Translations under genes and position numbers: made by a program
The notes under the pieces: model-generated
Seen by the model: only the letters and a program-made list of their open reading frames with translations
Databases searched by the model: none
Told to the model about the DNA's origin: nothing
Origin: Negativicutes bacterium
GTDB lineage: Bacteria > Bacillota > Negativicutes > Anaeromusales > Anaeromusaceae
DNA: 64,000 nucleotides
Direction of reading: 5' to 3'
Assembly: GCA_009929485.1 (NCBI GenBank)
Contig: SAAJ01000010.1
Span: forward strand, 1 to 64,000
Part shown: positions 8,066-19,708 of the stretch, piece after piece
Numbering within the stretch: position 1 is the first letter of the stretch
Layout of the letters: each line of letters begins with the position of its first letter

Positions 8066-8614
8066 ATGAATGTATTACTTCATATTTGTTGCGGCCCTTG
8101 CGCTATTTACCCCTTGCAGGCCTTGCGGGCGGAGGAGGGCGTTACTTCGGTAACCGGTCATTTTTTTAATCCCAATATTCACCCGTATAAGGAATTTCAA
8201 AGGCGCTTAGACACGCTGCGCTCCTGGGCGCAAGAGGAAAAGTTGGAGCTTTTGACAGATACGCGCTACTTGTTGGAAGAATTTCTGAGCGGCGCTTTAC
8301 AGCGGGGCGCGAATCGCTGTAGCTTTTGTTATGAAATGCGGTTGTTTGAAACAGCCAAACAAGCAAAAGAACATGGCTTTGACGCCTTTACGACAACACT
8401 CTTGGTTAGCCCTTATCAAAATCAGGATACAATAGCCGCCGCCGCAGAGCTAGCGGCTAAGGAATATGGCATCCCGTTTTTGCGCCGCGATTTTCGCAGC
8501 GGCTGGCAGGAAGGCGTGCGCATTAGTCGCGAGCGGGAAATGTATCGCCAGCCGTATTGCGGCTGCGTGTTAAGCGAGCGGGATCGCTACGAGAAAAAAC
8601 CAAAAAATGAATAA
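8066..8614 (+). CDS. queH: Epoxyqueuosine reductase QueH
   Basis: A 182-residue member of the QueH (formerly DUF208) family, which carries out the last step of queuosine synthesis: reduction of epoxyqueuosine in tRNA. It is a non-homologous replacement for QueG. Conserved cysteines are seen in HICCGPC (C8, C9, C12), in RCSFC near residue 93 and in YCGC near the C-terminus; these bind Fe-S and zinc/iron in the family. It lies 14 bp after ruvB and one gene before queA and tgt, a clear functional cluster. Confidence 0.93.
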   Translation: MNVLLHICCGPCAIYPLQALRAEEGVTSVTGHFFNPNIHPYKEFQRRLDTLRSWAQEEKLELLTDTRYLLEEFLSGALQRGANRCSFCYEMRLFETAKQAKEHGFDAFTTTLLVSPYQNQDTIAAAAELAAKEYGIPFLRRDFRSGWQEGVRISREREMYRQPYCGCVLSERDRYEKKPKNE

Positions 8615-8662
8615 AAAGAGTTTTTTACAAGTTGCAAGCGCCAGAGGCGGCAAGGAGTAACT

Positions 8663-9976
8663 ATGAAAAAATCTTCATTTCTGCTTTTTTTGACTTCCTT
8701 TATCCTGGTGTTCATGACGCCGGTTGCACAGGCAGCTCCACAGCCGCTTGTTCGGGTTGGATTGTGGACTGGTCAGCAAAGCGTTGTTGTCGGCTCCTCC
8801 GTGGCTTATGCGGTGGAAACAGAGCAAGAACAACCGAAGTGGGCTAGTTTTAAAGCTGGCGAGCAGGTTGTGATTGCCTGGAAGCCGAACGGTATGACTG
8901 TCAACGGCAAGACGCTGCGCGGACAAACCTTGTATTTGCGCAGCAATACGGAATCTGCCCGGTGGGAAGTCAATCGCAAGAAATATCGCGGCGATATTGT
9001 TTTGCGTCAGACAACAGGCAAAACCGGCTTGACGGTAGTCAATGAAGTTCCTATGGAAGAATATCTTTACGGTATTTTAGGCAAGGAAATTTCAGCCGGA
9101 TGGCCGGCGGAAGCCGCTAAAGCTCAGGCTGTTGCGGCGCGAAGCTATGCGCTGAATCTGATGTTGTCCGGCGATCGGCACCGCCAAGACGGCTATGATC
9201 TTTGCGCTACCGTGCATTGTCAAGTTTATGGAGGCGTCGATGCGGAAGCGCCGGATATGATTCAGGCTGTTGCCGCCACTAAAGGCCTTGCCGCCTATTA
9301 TAATGGTCAACCGATTCACGCCTATTTTCATGCTTCCAGCGGCGGTCATACGGAAGATAGTGAAAATGTCTGGGGTAATGCGTTGCCGTATTTGCGGGGA
9401 GTTGCTGATGTGGACGCTCAGGCGCTCGGCAGCGCCTGGGAAAAACGCTTTAACGCGCGAGCGCTGGAAACCTTGTTGACTCAGAAGGGCAAAGGCGTAG
9501 GCGTCCTAAAATCGTTAGATTTGTCTCCCCTGTCGAAACCAGGGGCTGATCGAACCGAATCTGGCCGCGTGCGTCAACTGCAGGTAGCGGGAGATAAACG
9601 CAGCCTTAGTCTCAGCGGCGTACAAATGCGCTCGTACCTGGATTTACCTAGCGCCTTATTTGATATTCGAGTCGTGCGCGCGTTGCCTTCCGAACTGGAC
9701 GTATCAGTGGAAACCTCCTACGGGGCTACGGTGGAAAAGAAAATGCCTGTATCTCTTAAAGAACCAGCCGAGTCTGGACGTTGGAATGATCCCGCCAGAA
9801 TTCATCGGATTATTCGTCCAGCAGACGATATTGTCATTTTCAGCGGCCATGGCCGCGGGCATGGCGTCGGTATGTCGCAATGGGGCGCTCGCTTGTTGGC
9901 GGAAAAAAACAAATACGATTATAAACAAATTCTCCAGTATTACTACCAGGGGATTATGCTGAAAAAGGCGTATTGA
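8663..9976 (+). CDS. SpoIID/LytB-domain protein, secreted
   Basis: A 437-residue protein with a clear signal peptide (KK, hydrophobic core to about residue 20, cleavage near AQA). The SpoIID/LytB core includes [27 protein letters not shown] and the C-terminal glycine-rich [15 protein letters not shown]. SpoIID proper is a lytic transglycosylase acting on stem-free glycan strands during engulfment. Paralogues such as LytB act in vegetative wall metabolism. I cannot tell whether this is the sporulation protein: its position between queH and queA, away from spoIIID/spoIIQ genes, suggests a vegetative LytB-like wall role. It may share the transcript with its neighbours. Confidence 0.85.
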   Translation: MKKSSFLLFLTSFILVFMTPVAQAAPQPLVRVGLWTGQQSVVVGSSVAYAVETEQEQPKWASFKAGEQVVIAWKPNGMTVNGKTLRGQTLYLRSNTESARWEVNRKKYRGDIVLRQTTGKTGLTVVNEVPMEEYLYGILGKEISAGWPAEAAKAQAVAARSYALNLMLSGDRHRQDGYDLCATVHCQVYGGVDAEAPDMIQAVAATKGLAAYYNGQPIHAYFHASSGGHTEDSENVWGNALPYLRGVADVDAQALGSAWEKRFNARALETLLTQKGKGVGVLKSLDLSPLSKPGADRTESGRVRQLQVAGDKRSLSLSGVQMRSYLDLPSALFDIRVVRALPSELDVSVETSYGATVEKKMPVSLKEPAESGRWNDPARIHRIIRPADDIVIFSGHGRGHGVGMSQWGARLLAEKNKYDYKQILQYYYQGIMLKKAY

Positions 9977-9996
9977 CGCCAAAAGGGGAACAAATC

Positions 9997-11016
9997 ATGA
10001 ATGTCCAAGATTTTGACTACTACTTGCCTGAAGAATTAATCGCGCAGACGCCGCTGGCGCAGCGGGACGCTTCACGCCTAATGGTTTTGCCGCGTCAGCA
10101 GGGAGCCTGCTCGCATCGGCATTTCTTTGAGCTGCCGTCGTTGCTTCGCAAGGGAGATTTGCTTGTTTTTAATGATACCCGTGTCATACCGGCTCGTCTC
10201 CGCGGGCGAAAAAGAGATACAGGCGCTAAAGTAGAAGTGTTTTTACTGAAACGGCTGGATTTGGATCGTTGGGAGACGCTGGTCCGCCCTGGCCGTAAGC
10301 TTCGTCCAGGCACGGAGGTTGTATTTTCCGATGAATTATCTGCTGTTATTGAAGACACGACCGAATTTGGCGGACGTATCGTGCGTTTTTGCTGGCAAGG
10401 AGTTTTTGAAGAAATCTTGCAGCGTTTGGGGGAGGTCCCTTTACCGCCCTACATTCACGAAAAACTTCCGGACCCGGAACGATACCAGACTGTCTACGCC
10501 AGAGAAAATGGTTCAGCAGCAGCGCCTACAGCGGGACTGCACTTTACGCCGGAGTTGTTGTCTCAGCTGCGCGAGCAGGGAATTCAGACGGCCTATGTGA
10601 CGCTTCATGTTGGGTTGGGTACGTTTCGGCCTGTCGCTGTTGAATCCATTCAAGACCATGTTATGCATAGCGAACAGTATGCTATTTCTGCGGAAACCGC
10701 TGCGTTGGTCAATGAAACCCGTCGGCAGGGAGGACGCGTGATTGCCGTAGGCACGACGGCGGTACGCACGCTGGAAACAGCTGGTCAAAGCGGTCAGTTG
10801 CAACCTTGCAGCGGCTTTACGAACATCTTCATTTATCCTGGCTATGAGTATAAAATTATCGACGGTCTCATTACTAATTTTCATTTGCCTAAATCTACCT
10901 TGCTGATGCTGGTAAGCGCCTTGGCCGGGCGGGAGCGCGTACTGGCGGCTTATAAAGAAGCCGTAGAACAGCGTTATCGCTTTTTCAGCTTTGGCGACGC
11001 TATGTTTATTTTATAA
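9997..11016 (+). CDS. queA: S-adenosylmethionine:tRNA ribosyltransferase-isomerase QueA
   Basis: This 339-residue protein transfers and rearranges the ribose of SAM onto 7-aminomethyl-7-deazaguanine in tRNA, giving epoxyqueuosine. Family motifs include [12 protein letters not shown] at the start, [13 protein letters not shown] and the C-terminal [15 protein letters not shown]. The ATG at 9997 is preceded by AAAAGGGGA and gives the standard N-terminus; an upstream in-frame start at 9973 overlaps the previous gene and adds non-family residues. It is followed by tgt 21 bp later. Confidence 0.97.
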   Translation: MNVQDFDYYLPEELIAQTPLAQRDASRLMVLPRQQGACSHRHFFELPSLLRKGDLLVFNDTRVIPARLRGRKRDTGAKVEVFLLKRLDLDRWETLVRPGRKLRPGTEVVFSDELSAVIEDTTEFGGRIVRFCWQGVFEEILQRLGEVPLPPYIHEKLPDPERYQTVYARENGSAAAPTAGLHFTPELLSQLREQGIQTAYVTLHVGLGTFRPVAVESIQDHVMHSEQYAISAETAALVNETRRQGGRVIAVGTTAVRTLETAGQSGQLQPCSGFTNIFIYPGYEYKIIDGLITNFHLPKSTLLMLVSALAGRERVLAAYKEAVEQRYRFFSFGDAMFIL

Positions 11017-12150
<1,134 letters not shown>

Positions 12151-12212
12151 AAGGATTTTTTTAGTTTGTGTTGAATAGGGAATAGGTAGTTCTGAAAGCG
12201 AGGTGAACATAC

Positions 12213-12512
12213 TTGTCAGAAGAAACTCTGCAGATGCTCTTTAGCTATGCACCGATTATTTTAGTGGGGTTGGTTTTCTACTTCATGTTGTATCGGCCCC
12301 AGAAGAAACAGGAGAAGACCCGTCACGAAATGCTGGACAACCTTAAAAAAGGTGACAGAGTCGTTACGATCGGTGGCGCTTATGGAACCATTACTGCCAT
12401 CACTAAGGACAAAGTGACGTTGAAGGTAGCGGAAAAGGTAGAGATCGAATTTGCGCGTACCTCCATCGCCAGCAAGCCCAACGGCAGCACCGGCAATGGC
12501 GAAAAAATTTAA
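12213..12512 (+). CDS. yajC: Sec translocase accessory subunit YajC
   Basis: This 99-residue protein has a short N-terminus, one transmembrane helix at about residues 8-27, the family signature FYFMLYRPQKKQ and a basic/charged cytoplasmic domain with GDRVVTIGG. It associates with SecDF. It starts with TTG behind GAGGTGA. The end overlaps the following folate gene by 17 bases, and secD and secF come after that. Confidence 0.93.
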   Translation: MSEETLQMLFSYAPIILVGLVFYFMLYRPQKKQEKTRHEMLDNLKKGDRVVTIGGAYGTITAITKDKVTLKVAEKVEIEFARTSIASKPNGSTGNGEKI

Positions 12513-13092
12513 CACCCTAGAGGCAAAGCAGGCGGCGAGACGTCATTTCGCCGCCTTGCGCCGTTCTCTAAGCCAGTCAGTAAAACAGGAGCGCAGTGCC
12601 GCGCTTTGCCAACAGATTGCAAACAGTTCGCCTTGGTCTCAGGCGGGAAAAATACTATTTTACTGGCCTCTTGCGGGGGAAGCGGATGTGCGGTTATTGC
12701 TGCAGCAAGCGCAAAAGCAGGGAAAACAGCCTTATTTGCCTTTGCTGGACGAGCAGCGTCCTGGTTTGATGGAAGCCGCAGCCTACACTGGCGAAGCGTG
12801 CTTGCAGCAAGGGGAACATGGCATCTGGCAGCCGCAGAGTACGAGCGTTCTTGTGCCGGAAGAGCTGGACCTGATTTTAATCCCAGCCTTGGCGTTTGAT
12901 GTTATTGGCTATCGCTTGGGCTTCGGCGGAGGATATTATGACCGCTATCTCTTGCGTACGCAAGCAATCCGTTTGGGTGTTTGCTGGGAATGCTGTTTTT
13001 CTTTAAAACCATTGCCCAGAGAAAAGCACGACGTACCGGTACATTACATAATGACAGAAGAACGATGTCATATGGTAAATAAATTTTTCTAA
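12496..13092 (+). CDS. 5-formyltetrahydrofolate cyclo-ligase
   Basis: A 198-residue enzyme of the 5-FTHF cyclo-ligase (MTHFS) family, converting 5-formyl-THF to 5,10-methenyl-THF with ATP. The family signature GYRLGFGGGYYDRYL is at about residues 140-154 and a basic N-terminal region binds ATP. The ATG at 12496 lies inside yajC in another frame and lacks a good Shine-Dalgarno sequence, so translation probably depends on coupling to yajC. A TTG at 12451 is a less likely alternative. Its position inside the yajC-secD-secF block is unusual. Confidence 0.9.
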   Translation: MAKKFNTLEAKQAARRHFAALRRSLSQSVKQERSAALCQQIANSSPWSQAGKILFYWPLAGEADVRLLLQQAQKQGKQPYLPLLDEQRPGLMEAAAYTGEACLQQGEHGIWQPQSTSVLVPEELDLILIPALAFDVIGYRLGFGGGYYDRYLLRTQAIRLGVCWECCFSLKPLPREKHDVPVHYIMTEERCHMVNKFF

Positions 13093-13108
13093 CAAGGAGG
13101 AAGGACTA

Positions 13109-14314
13109 GTGAGATGGTCTTATTTCGGCAAGTTTTTGGCCATCATTGCCGCTATATTGCTGGTGGCTGGAGTATATACGCTTCCTTTAGCGCTGTCCAT
13201 CAAGCAAGGCCTTGATTTGCAAGGCGGCACTCATGTTGTCATGGAGGCTGTGGATACGCCGGAAGCCAAGGTGGACGATGATTCCGTCCAGAGAGTAGTA
13301 AAAATTATCGAACGCCGCGTGAATGAACTGGGCCTTACAGAACCCATTATTCAACGGCAGGGAGAGCGGCGCATTATCGTTGAACTTCCGGGCGTTAAAG
13401 ATCCTGAAAAAGCGATCGAAATGCTGGGGAAAACAGCGCTGCTGGAGTTTCAGGATGAAGCCGGTCATACCGTTCTAAGCGGTATGGATCTTAAAGATGC
13501 CAAAGCACAAATCGACCAGGGAAAACGGAATTTGGTCGGTTTGGAGTTTTCCGACGAGGGCGGTAAAAAATTTGCTGACTTGACGCGGAAAAACATCGGC
13601 AAAAAAATCAGCATTCTTTTGGATAAACAAGTGCTGACCAGTCCGGTAGTAGAGGAAGTCATTCCTAACGGCAAAGCCGTTATTACCGGCCAACGCAGTA
13701 TTGAAGAAGCGCAGCAGTTGGCTATTTTACTGCGTTCTGGTTCGTTGCCTGTTAAGGTGGAAGTACTGGAAACCAGAACCGTCGGCCCAACGCTGGGTGA
13801 GGATTCCAAGCAGAAAAGTCAGTTTGCCTTTACTGTCGGCGTAGGCGCCGTTGTGCTCTTTATGGGACTTTTCTATCGCATTCCCGGTATGGTGGCCAAT
13901 GTGGCTTTGATACTGTATGTACTCATGCTGTTATTGGCGCTTAAGCTGCTGAATGCAACCTTAACATTGCCAGGTATTGCCGGCATCATCTTGTCTGTCG
14001 GTATGGCGGTTGATGCGAACGTTTTGATCTTCGAACGTTTTAAAGAAGAATACCGCAGCGGCAAGTCTCTGCGCGCCGCTATGGATGCAGGCTATAACCG
14101 AGCTTTTATGACCATCTTGGACTCGCATATGACCACGCTGATTGTTTCGGTTATCTTGTTCTTTACTGGTACAGGGCTCTTGAAAGGCTTTGCCATTACT
14201 CTTGGCCTAGGTATCATCCTCAGTTTGTTTACAGCAACCGTGGTAGCTCATTACATGCTGAAGCTGCTCTTTAAGAGCAAGCCCTTTCAAAATCACAAAA
14301 TGTTTGGCGCATAG
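13109..14314 (+). CDS. secD: Protein translocase subunit SecD
   Basis: This 401-residue membrane protein has an N-terminal transmembrane helix (about 7-28), the SecD motif GLDLQGGTHVV (residues 34-44), a large extracytoplasmic P1 region and five further helices. The RND motif VGMAVDANVLIFERFKEE falls in helices 4-5. It uses the proton or sodium gradient to pull secreted proteins across the membrane. It starts with GTG behind AAGGAGG. secF follows at once; in Bacillus the two are fused, here they are separate. Confidence 0.96.
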   Translation: MRWSYFGKFLAIIAAILLVAGVYTLPLALSIKQGLDLQGGTHVVMEAVDTPEAKVDDDSVQRVVKIIERRVNELGLTEPIIQRQGERRIIVELPGVKDPEKAIEMLGKTALLEFQDEAGHTVLSGMDLKDAKAQIDQGKRNLVGLEFSDEGGKKFADLTRKNIGKKISILLDKQVLTSPVVEEVIPNGKAVITGQRSIEEAQQLAILLRSGSLPVKVEVLETRTVGPTLGEDSKQKSQFAFTVGVGAVVLFMGLFYRIPGMVANVALILYVLMLLLALKLLNATLTLPGIAGIILSVGMAVDANVLIFERFKEEYRSGKSLRAAMDAGYNRAFMTILDSHMTTLIVSVILFFTGTGLLKGFAITLGLGIILSLFTATVVAHYMLKLLFKSKPFQNHKMFGA

Positions 14315-14329
14315 GAGGTGACGAAGAAA

Positions 14330-15229
14330 ATGAAGTTCGATATTATCGGCAAGCGCTATTTTTGGTTTGCCTTGTCTCTTTTAATTATGGTCCCTGGTCT
14401 GCTTTCTATTGCAGTACAAGGATTCAATCTGGGAATTGACTTTACCGGCGGTACGCTGTTGGACTTGAAATTCGCTCGTCCCGTCACTGTCGCCGAAGTT
14501 CGGGAAGTCATGAAAGACGTGCATATGGAAAGCAGCACCATTCAGCTTGTAGCGAATGAGCAAGTGGACGCAGCGCCGAATGTGTTTATACGTACCGGCG
14601 TGCTGACCGAAGAGCAGCGCAGTGACATTATGGCGGATATGACTGCTAAACTGGGGCATTATGATCTCATGCGCGTAGAAAAAGTGGGGCCGACGATTGG
14701 TGCGGAACTGGCAAAGAATGCAGTTATTGCCTTGCTTTTGTCGTGGGCGACGATTATTGCGTATGTTACTTACCGCTTTGAGTTTAAATTCGCCATTTCC
14801 GGCATTTTGGCCTTAGTGCATGACGTAATAGTCGTGTTAGGTGTATTCTCAATCTTTCAGATTGAAATTGACAGCGCCTTTGTGGCGGCATTGCTGACTA
14901 TTGTCGGTTTTTCCATCAACGACACTATTGTTATTTTTGACCGTATTCGGGAGAATTTGAAAAATCATCGCAAGGCTGAAAATATTCACGAGTTAGTGAA
15001 TCGCAGTATTTGGCAAACGATGACTCGCTCCGTTTACACGGTTTTGACGGTGTTGTTTGTTACCTTGGCTCTGTATCTTTTTGGCGGAGAAACGACCAAG
15101 AATTTCTCCTTGGCCATGTTGATCGGCTTTGCCAGCGGGGCGTATTCTTCCATCTTTTTTGCCAGCCCTCTATGGGTTACCTTTAAAGACCATGAAGGAA
15201 ACAAACGCAAGTCTGCGAAAGCTTCCTAA
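14330..15229 (+). CDS. secF: Protein translocase subunit SecF
   Basis: A 299-residue partner of SecD with six predicted helices. The SecF motif GIDFTGGTLL is near residue 35 and the conserved VGFSINDTIVIFDRIREN is in helices 4-5. The ATG at 14330 is chosen because the GTG at 14318 is embedded in the AGGAGGTG ribosome site. A strong terminator at 15246 ends the que-tgt-yajC-secDF transcript. Confidence 0.96.
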   Translation: MKFDIIGKRYFWFALSLLIMVPGLLSIAVQGFNLGIDFTGGTLLDLKFARPVTVAEVREVMKDVHMESSTIQLVANEQVDAAPNVFIRTGVLTEEQRSDIMADMTAKLGHYDLMRVEKVGPTIGAELAKNAVIALLLSWATIIAYVTYRFEFKFAISGILALVHDVIVVLGVFSIFQIEIDSAFVAALLTIVGFSINDTIVIFDRIRENLKNHRKAENIHELVNRSIWQTMTRSVYTVLTVLFVTLALYLFGGETTKNFSLAMLIGFASGAYSSIFFASPLWVTFKDHEGNKRKSAKAS

Positions 15230-15245
15230 TAGCCAAGGCGTACTA

Positions 15246-15284
15246 GGACTGCATACCAAAGAACTTGGTGTGCAGCCCTTTTTT
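15246..15284 (+). terminator. Terminator after secF
   Basis: A 14-bp hairpin with one mismatch and one G-T pair (GGACTGCATACCAA with TTGGTGTGCAGCCC) is followed by TTTTTT. It starts 17 bases after the secF stop. Confidence 0.92.
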
Positions 15285-15302
15285 CATGTAATCCCTTTCT
15301 TT

Positions 15303-15343
15303 TTCTCATTTGGAGAAAGGTATTCTCAATTCAAGAGAGAATA
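15303..15343. promoter_or_regulatory. Tandem short dyads upstream of recJ
   Basis: Two adjacent inverted repeats, TTCTC-N5-GAGAA (15303-15317) and TATTCTC-N9-GAGAATA (15321-15343), share the TTCTC/GAGAA core. They lie 55-95 bases before recJ. They could be paired operator sites or a leader hairpin; no regulator can be named. Confidence 0.3.
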
Positions 15344-15397
15344 GTAGTATCAATCAGCACTAACGTGGTTGCTGTATTTTCTTTAATCAGGTGATAA

Positions 15398-17485
15398 ATG
15401 TTGAAAAAATACTGGCAGATCGCTTCTGCCGAACGAAAAAAAGTTGAAATGCTTGCAGCCGCTTTAGGGCTGGATGTGCTTTTGACCAGATTATTGGTGT
15501 TACGCGGTATCAATACGGCAGAGGCGGCTCGAGATTTTTTATTTGGCACCGTAGACTCCTGTCCTGATCCTTGGCAAATGAAGGATATGGATCACGCAGT
15601 GGCACGGACCCTGCAGGCAATTGCCAAGGGAGAACATATTGTCGTTTATGGCGACTATGATGTGGACGGGGTAACGGCGACGACTCTTTTGACAAGGGTG
15701 CTTCGTCAATTGGGAGCTTTGGTGAAGACATATATTCCAGATCGCCAGGAAGAAGGCTACGGCGTTCATTTGGAAGCGTTGCGCAAACTGCGGCAAGATG
15801 GTTGTTCGTTAGTCATTACGGTGGATTGCGGCATTTCCGCCATACAAGAAGCCTCGGCGACAGGCATCCCCGATTTAATCATAACCGATCATCATGAACC
15901 AGGACCCACCTTGCCGGAAGCTGTCGCGGTTTTAAATCCGAAACGACAAGACTGTTCATACCCAGATAAAAGCTTGGCTGGCGTAGGGGTAGCGTTCAAG
16001 CTGGCGCAGGCTTTATGGAAAAAGCTGCAGCCGGCAAAGCCTCTTCCAGGCTATTGTTATGAACTAGTTGCGGTCGGCTCGGTGGCGGATATGGTTCCCC
16101 TCCAGGGGGAAACGCGTCTTTTGGTGCGGGAAGGACTGAAGCGGCTAGCAAAGCCGGAATGCTGCGGCTTGGAAGCATTGTTGAAGGTCAGCAGCGTTAA
16201 AACACCAGTTTCCGCTGGAAACATTGCTTTTTCGCTGGCGCCGCGCCTGAACGCCGCCGGCAGAATGTCGTTGGCTCAAAGCAGTCTGCAATTGCTGCTG
16301 AGTGCCGAACCGGAAGAAGCGGAAATGCTGGCGCAGGAACTGGATGAAGAGAATAAACTGCGTCAGGAGACGGAGCGCAGCATTGTAGAAGCCGCTCTTT
16401 GGCAATGCGAAGAGGCTTCACTGGCCTCGCAGAAGGTACTTCTTGTAGCAGGCGAAAACTGGCATCCCGGTGTCATCGGCATTGTTGCGTCTAGACTGGT
16501 AGAGCGCTACTATCGTCCCACGATCGTGCTCAGTTTGAGCGAAGATGGCTGGGCTAAAGGCTCTTGCCGGAGTATCCCTGGCTTTGATATGCATGAGGCC
16601 TTGCAGGGTTGCAGCCATTTACTGGAGCGTTTTGGCGGACACAAACAGGCGGCAGGCTTGACGATGCGGGCTGAAAAGGTGGCTGCGTTGCAAGAGGCCA
16701 TGAATCAACAGGCGGAGCAGATGCTGCAACAAGAGGATTATGTACCAAAGGTGTCTGTGGATGCTGTCGTTTCCTTAGACATGGTGAATGAAGCCTTGTT
16801 AGAAAAGCTGGAGCTCTTAGAACCTTACGGGATCGGCAATCCGCGTCCTCGGCTGTTGCTCCAAAACCTTCACTTGCAAGGAGAGGCTCGGTGTTTGGGA
16901 AAAGAAAAGGAACACTTAAAACTGACAGTCCGGCAAAATGAAGCGACTTGTTCGGTTTTGGCTTGGCGTCAGGGAGAAAAAGCGTGCTATTTGCCTCAAG
17001 ATACCTTGTTAGACGTAGTTGCAACGCCAGAGGGCAATGTTTGGCGAGACGAGCTGCAGGTTCAGCTTGTAGCCGAAGATTTTGCTCCCTCCAGGCAGGA
17101 AGAGAACCAAACAAAGATATTAGATTATCTAGCGCCGGATATGGCCGGACTGCGTCAGCTTTATGCGGCCATGCGTCATTGTTTGCAGCTTTCTAATTGC
17201 CAAGAAGGATTGACGCCGGAACAATTGCGACGCCAACTGCAACAGCACTGTCGTTTGCCAGTAGCTTCGTCGGCTTTGGCCCAGGCTTTAGACGTTTTTT
17301 CTGAAGTCTGTCTGATTGCTTATGCCGGAGAGACCGCTAAAATAGCCTTGTTGCCGGCGCCTGAAAAACGTCTGGACATTACCAGCACCCAGGGATATGA
17401 ACAAGGTTGCCTGCTGCGCCAAAAAGTGCTGGATAAATGGCTGCAGCGCGTGGAAATACAAGGGTTGTCACAAACATGGATTTGA
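15398..17485 (+). CDS. recJ: Single-stranded-DNA-specific 5'-3' exonuclease RecJ
   Basis: A 695-residue DHH-family nuclease. DHH motifs are visible as YGDYDVDGVTA (near residue 86), VDCGIS, and TDHHEPG (near residue 165). The DHHA1 domain ends with GGHKQAAGLT, and an OB-fold plus C-terminal domain follow. It resects DNA ends for recombination and trims in base-excision repair. It is shorter than the 786-residue B. subtilis protein, mainly at the C-terminus. The ribosome site (CAGGTGATAA) is modest. It is followed 12 bp later by rel. Confidence 0.96.
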   Translation: MLKKYWQIASAERKKVEMLAAALGLDVLLTRLLVLRGINTAEAARDFLFGTVDSCPDPWQMKDMDHAVARTLQAIAKGEHIVVYGDYDVDGVTATTLLTRVLRQLGALVKTYIPDRQEEGYGVHLEALRKLRQDGCSLVITVDCGISAIQEASATGIPDLIITDHHEPGPTLPEAVAVLNPKRQDCSYPDKSLAGVGVAFKLAQALWKKLQPAKPLPGYCYELVAVGSVADMVPLQGETRLLVREGLKRLAKPECCGLEALLKVSSVKTPVSAGNIAFSLAPRLNAAGRMSLAQSSLQLLLSAEPEEAEMLAQELDEENKLRQETERSIVEAALWQCEEASLASQKVLLVAGENWHPGVIGIVASRLVERYYRPTIVLSLSEDGWAKGSCRSIPGFDMHEALQGCSHLLERFGGHKQAAGLTMRAEKVAALQEAMNQQAEQMLQQEDYVPKVSVDAVVSLDMVNEALLEKLELLEPYGIGNPRPRLLLQNLHLQGEARCLGKEKEHLKLTVRQNEATCSVLAWRQGEKACYLPQDTLLDVVATPEGNVWRDELQVQLVAEDFAPSRQEENQTKILDYLAPDMAGLRQLYAAMRHCLQLSNCQEGLTPEQLRRQLQQHCRLPVASSALAQALDVFSEVCLIAYAGETAKIALLPAPEKRLDITSTQGYEQGCLLRQKVLDKWLQRVEIQGLSQTWI

Positions 17486-17497
17486 CGAGGTGCGCAT

Positions 17498-19708
17498 ATG
17501 CTCAACGGACCAGAGCTTTGTATTGAAGATATTATTCAAAAAATCAAAACCTACCAACCCGATGCCGTGAGCGAACAAGTGCAAGAAGCGTATGAGTTTG
17601 CCAAAGAAGCTCATGCCGGGCAAACCCGCGTTTCCGGAGAGGAATACATTATTCATCCTTTAGGGGTTGCCAATATTTTAGCGGACCTGCAGATTGATGC
17701 GGTGACGATCATCGCTGCGTTGCTTCATGACGTGGTGGAGGATACTACGTTTTCCCTGGAGGACGTGGAAAAACGCTACGGCAAGGAAGTGGCGATGCTT
17801 GTTGACGGCGTCACCAAATTGAGCCGAATTGAGTATAAATCCAAAGAAGAGCAGCAGTTGGAAAATTATCGCAAAATGTTTTTAGCCATGGCAAAGGATT
17901 TGCGGGTGGTTTTAATCAAACTGGCGGACCGTCTGCACAACATGCGCACGCTGAAATATATGAGCGAAAGCAAGCAGAAGCGAATCGCCCAGGAAACCTT
18001 GGAAATTTTTGCTCCTTTGGCGCATCGCTTAGGTATTTCCAATGTAAAATGGGAACTGGAAGATTTAGCTTTCCGCTATTTAGAACCGGAACAGTACTAT
18101 AGTTTGGTGGAAAATGTCAAACAAAAACGGCGCGAGCGGGAACGGTTGATTAATGACGCGATCGCCATGCTGCAGGAACGATTGGCGCTTGTTGATATTG
18201 CCGGTGAAATTCAAGGGCGGCCTAAGCATTTCTACAGCATTTTCCGTAAAATGCAAAAAGATAACAAAGAATTAAGCCAGATTTATGATTTGCTGGCTAT
18301 TCGCATTCTTGTGGACAATGTGAAAGATTGCTACGGCGCGCTGGGCGTGGTGCATACTCTCTGGAAACCGCTGCCAGGGCGCTTTAAAGACTACATTGCC
18401 ATGCCTAAATCCAATATGTACCAGTCCCTTCATACCACCATTATTGGTACCGAAGGACAGCCGCTGGAAATACAAATTCGGACGAAAGATATGCATCGTA
18501 TTTCCGAATACGGTGTAGCCGCTCACTGGCGGTATAAAGAAGGCGGCCGCGGACCTGGCAAGGAGTTTGATCAGAAGCTATCCTGGGTGCGGCAGCTTTT
18601 GGAATGGCATCAGGATCTGCGGGATCCGAGAGAATTTCTGGAAACTGTCAAAATGGACGTTTTCGCTGATGAAGTGTTTGTGTTTACGCCTCGCGGCGAT
18701 GTGTTAGATTTGCCTACGGGCTCAGTTCCTATTGATTTTGCCTATCGTGTGCATACCGATGTGGGACACCGCTGCGTAGGCGCAAGGGTCAATGGCAAGA
18801 TGGTGCCATTGGAGTACAAGCTGACGAATGGGGACATTGTAGAAATTATCACGGCTAAACAAGGGAATGGTCCCAGCCGGGATTGGCTTAACATTGTCGG
18901 TTCTTCGGAAACGCGCAACAAGATACGCAGCTGGTTTAAAAAGGAAAAACGCGAAGAAAATATTATTAAAGGCAAGGAGCAGCTGGAGAAGGAAGTTAAA
19001 AAGTTTGGCTATGAATGGAAGGAAATCGTAAAAAGCGATCGCCTCCAGGAAGTGGCTAAAAAATTCAACCTTACCGGAGGCGACGAAGACCTGTTTGCCG
19101 CTCTTGGTTATGGCGGCTTGACGGCGCATGCTGTACTGACTAAGCTGCTGGAAATATACAAAAGGGACACGAAAAAAGCAGTTCCTCAAGATATTACCGA
19201 GCTGTTGAATGAAATCAAGCCCAAAGTAGTGAAATCGAAAGTGAGCCAGGGCATTCTTGTAGGCGGCGAAGGCGGCTATATGGTGCGCCTGGCGCGCTGT
19301 TGCAACCCGGTTCCCGGTGATGCGATTGTCGGTTATATTACGCGGGGCCGAGGCATTACCGTCCACCATGCGGAATGCAATAACGTTCTTAGCAACCGCG
19401 AAGAATATGAGCGCATGATCTCCGTCAGCTGGGATATTGGGCAAGGACAGACCTATAAGGTCATGGTAGAAGTAACTTGCGCGGATCGGCCAGGTCTTCT
19501 GTCGGAACTGATGATTATTCTTTCTGAAAGCAAAACCAACGCCAGCTCGGTCAACGCCAGGGCGCACAAAGACAAAACAGCTACGGTGACTTTTATTCTT
19601 GATATTACCAACACAAGCCAGTTGGAGAGCATTATGACGAAGCTGCGCCGGGCCAAGGACGTGTACAGCGTCTATCGGGTCAAGCAAAGCAAGGGAGGCA
19701 TTGTGTGA
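17498..19708 (+). CDS. rel: Bifunctional (p)ppGpp synthetase/hydrolase Rel
   Basis: A 736-residue long RelA/SpoT homologue. In order: HD hydrolase domain (LLHDVVEDT near residue 75), synthetase domain with the RFKD motif ([13 protein letters not shown], about residue 295), TGS domain (about 385-450), helical region, a zinc-finger-like CCNPVPGD region and a C-terminal ACT domain. RFKD (RxKD type) in the synthetase marks enzymes with both activities. It controls the stringent response on starved ribosomes. It overlaps dtd by 4 bases, the standard Firmicute arrangement. Confidence 0.97.
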   Translation: MLNGPELCIEDIIQKIKTYQPDAVSEQVQEAYEFAKEAHAGQTRVSGEEYIIHPLGVANILADLQIDAVTIIAALLHDVVEDTTFSLEDVEKRYGKEVAMLVDGVTKLSRIEYKSKEEQQLENYRKMFLAMAKDLRVVLIKLADRLHNMRTLKYMSESKQKRIAQETLEIFAPLAHRLGISNVKWELEDLAFRYLEPEQYYSLVENVKQKRRERERLINDAIAMLQERLALVDIAGEIQGRPKHFYSIFRKMQKDNKELSQIYDLLAIRILVDNVKDCYGALGVVHTLWKPLPGRFKDYIAMPKSNMYQSLHTTIIGTEGQPLEIQIRTKDMHRISEYGVAAHWRYKEGGRGPGKEFDQKLSWVRQLLEWHQDLRDPREFLETVKMDVFADEVFVFTPRGDVLDLPTGSVPIDFAYRVHTDVGHRCVGARVNGKMVPLEYKLTNGDIVEIITAKQGNGPSRDWLNIVGSSETRNKIRSWFKKEKREENIIKGKEQLEKEVKKFGYEWKEIVKSDRLQEVAKKFNLTGGDEDLFAALGYGGLTAHAVLTKLLEIYKRDTKKAVPQDITELLNEIKPKVVKSKVSQGILVGGEGGYMVRLARCCNPVPGDAIVGYITRGRGITVHHAECNNVLSNREEYERMISVSWDIGQGQTYKVMVEVTCADRPGLLSELMIILSESKTNASSVNARAHKDKTATVTFILDITNTSQLESIMTKLRRAKDVYSVYRVKQSKGGIV

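Noticed and set aside
8663-9976. SpoIID-like gene as proof of sporulation
   Set aside because: SpoIID/LytB domains also occur in non-sporulating bacteria, and no other sporulation gene is in the window.
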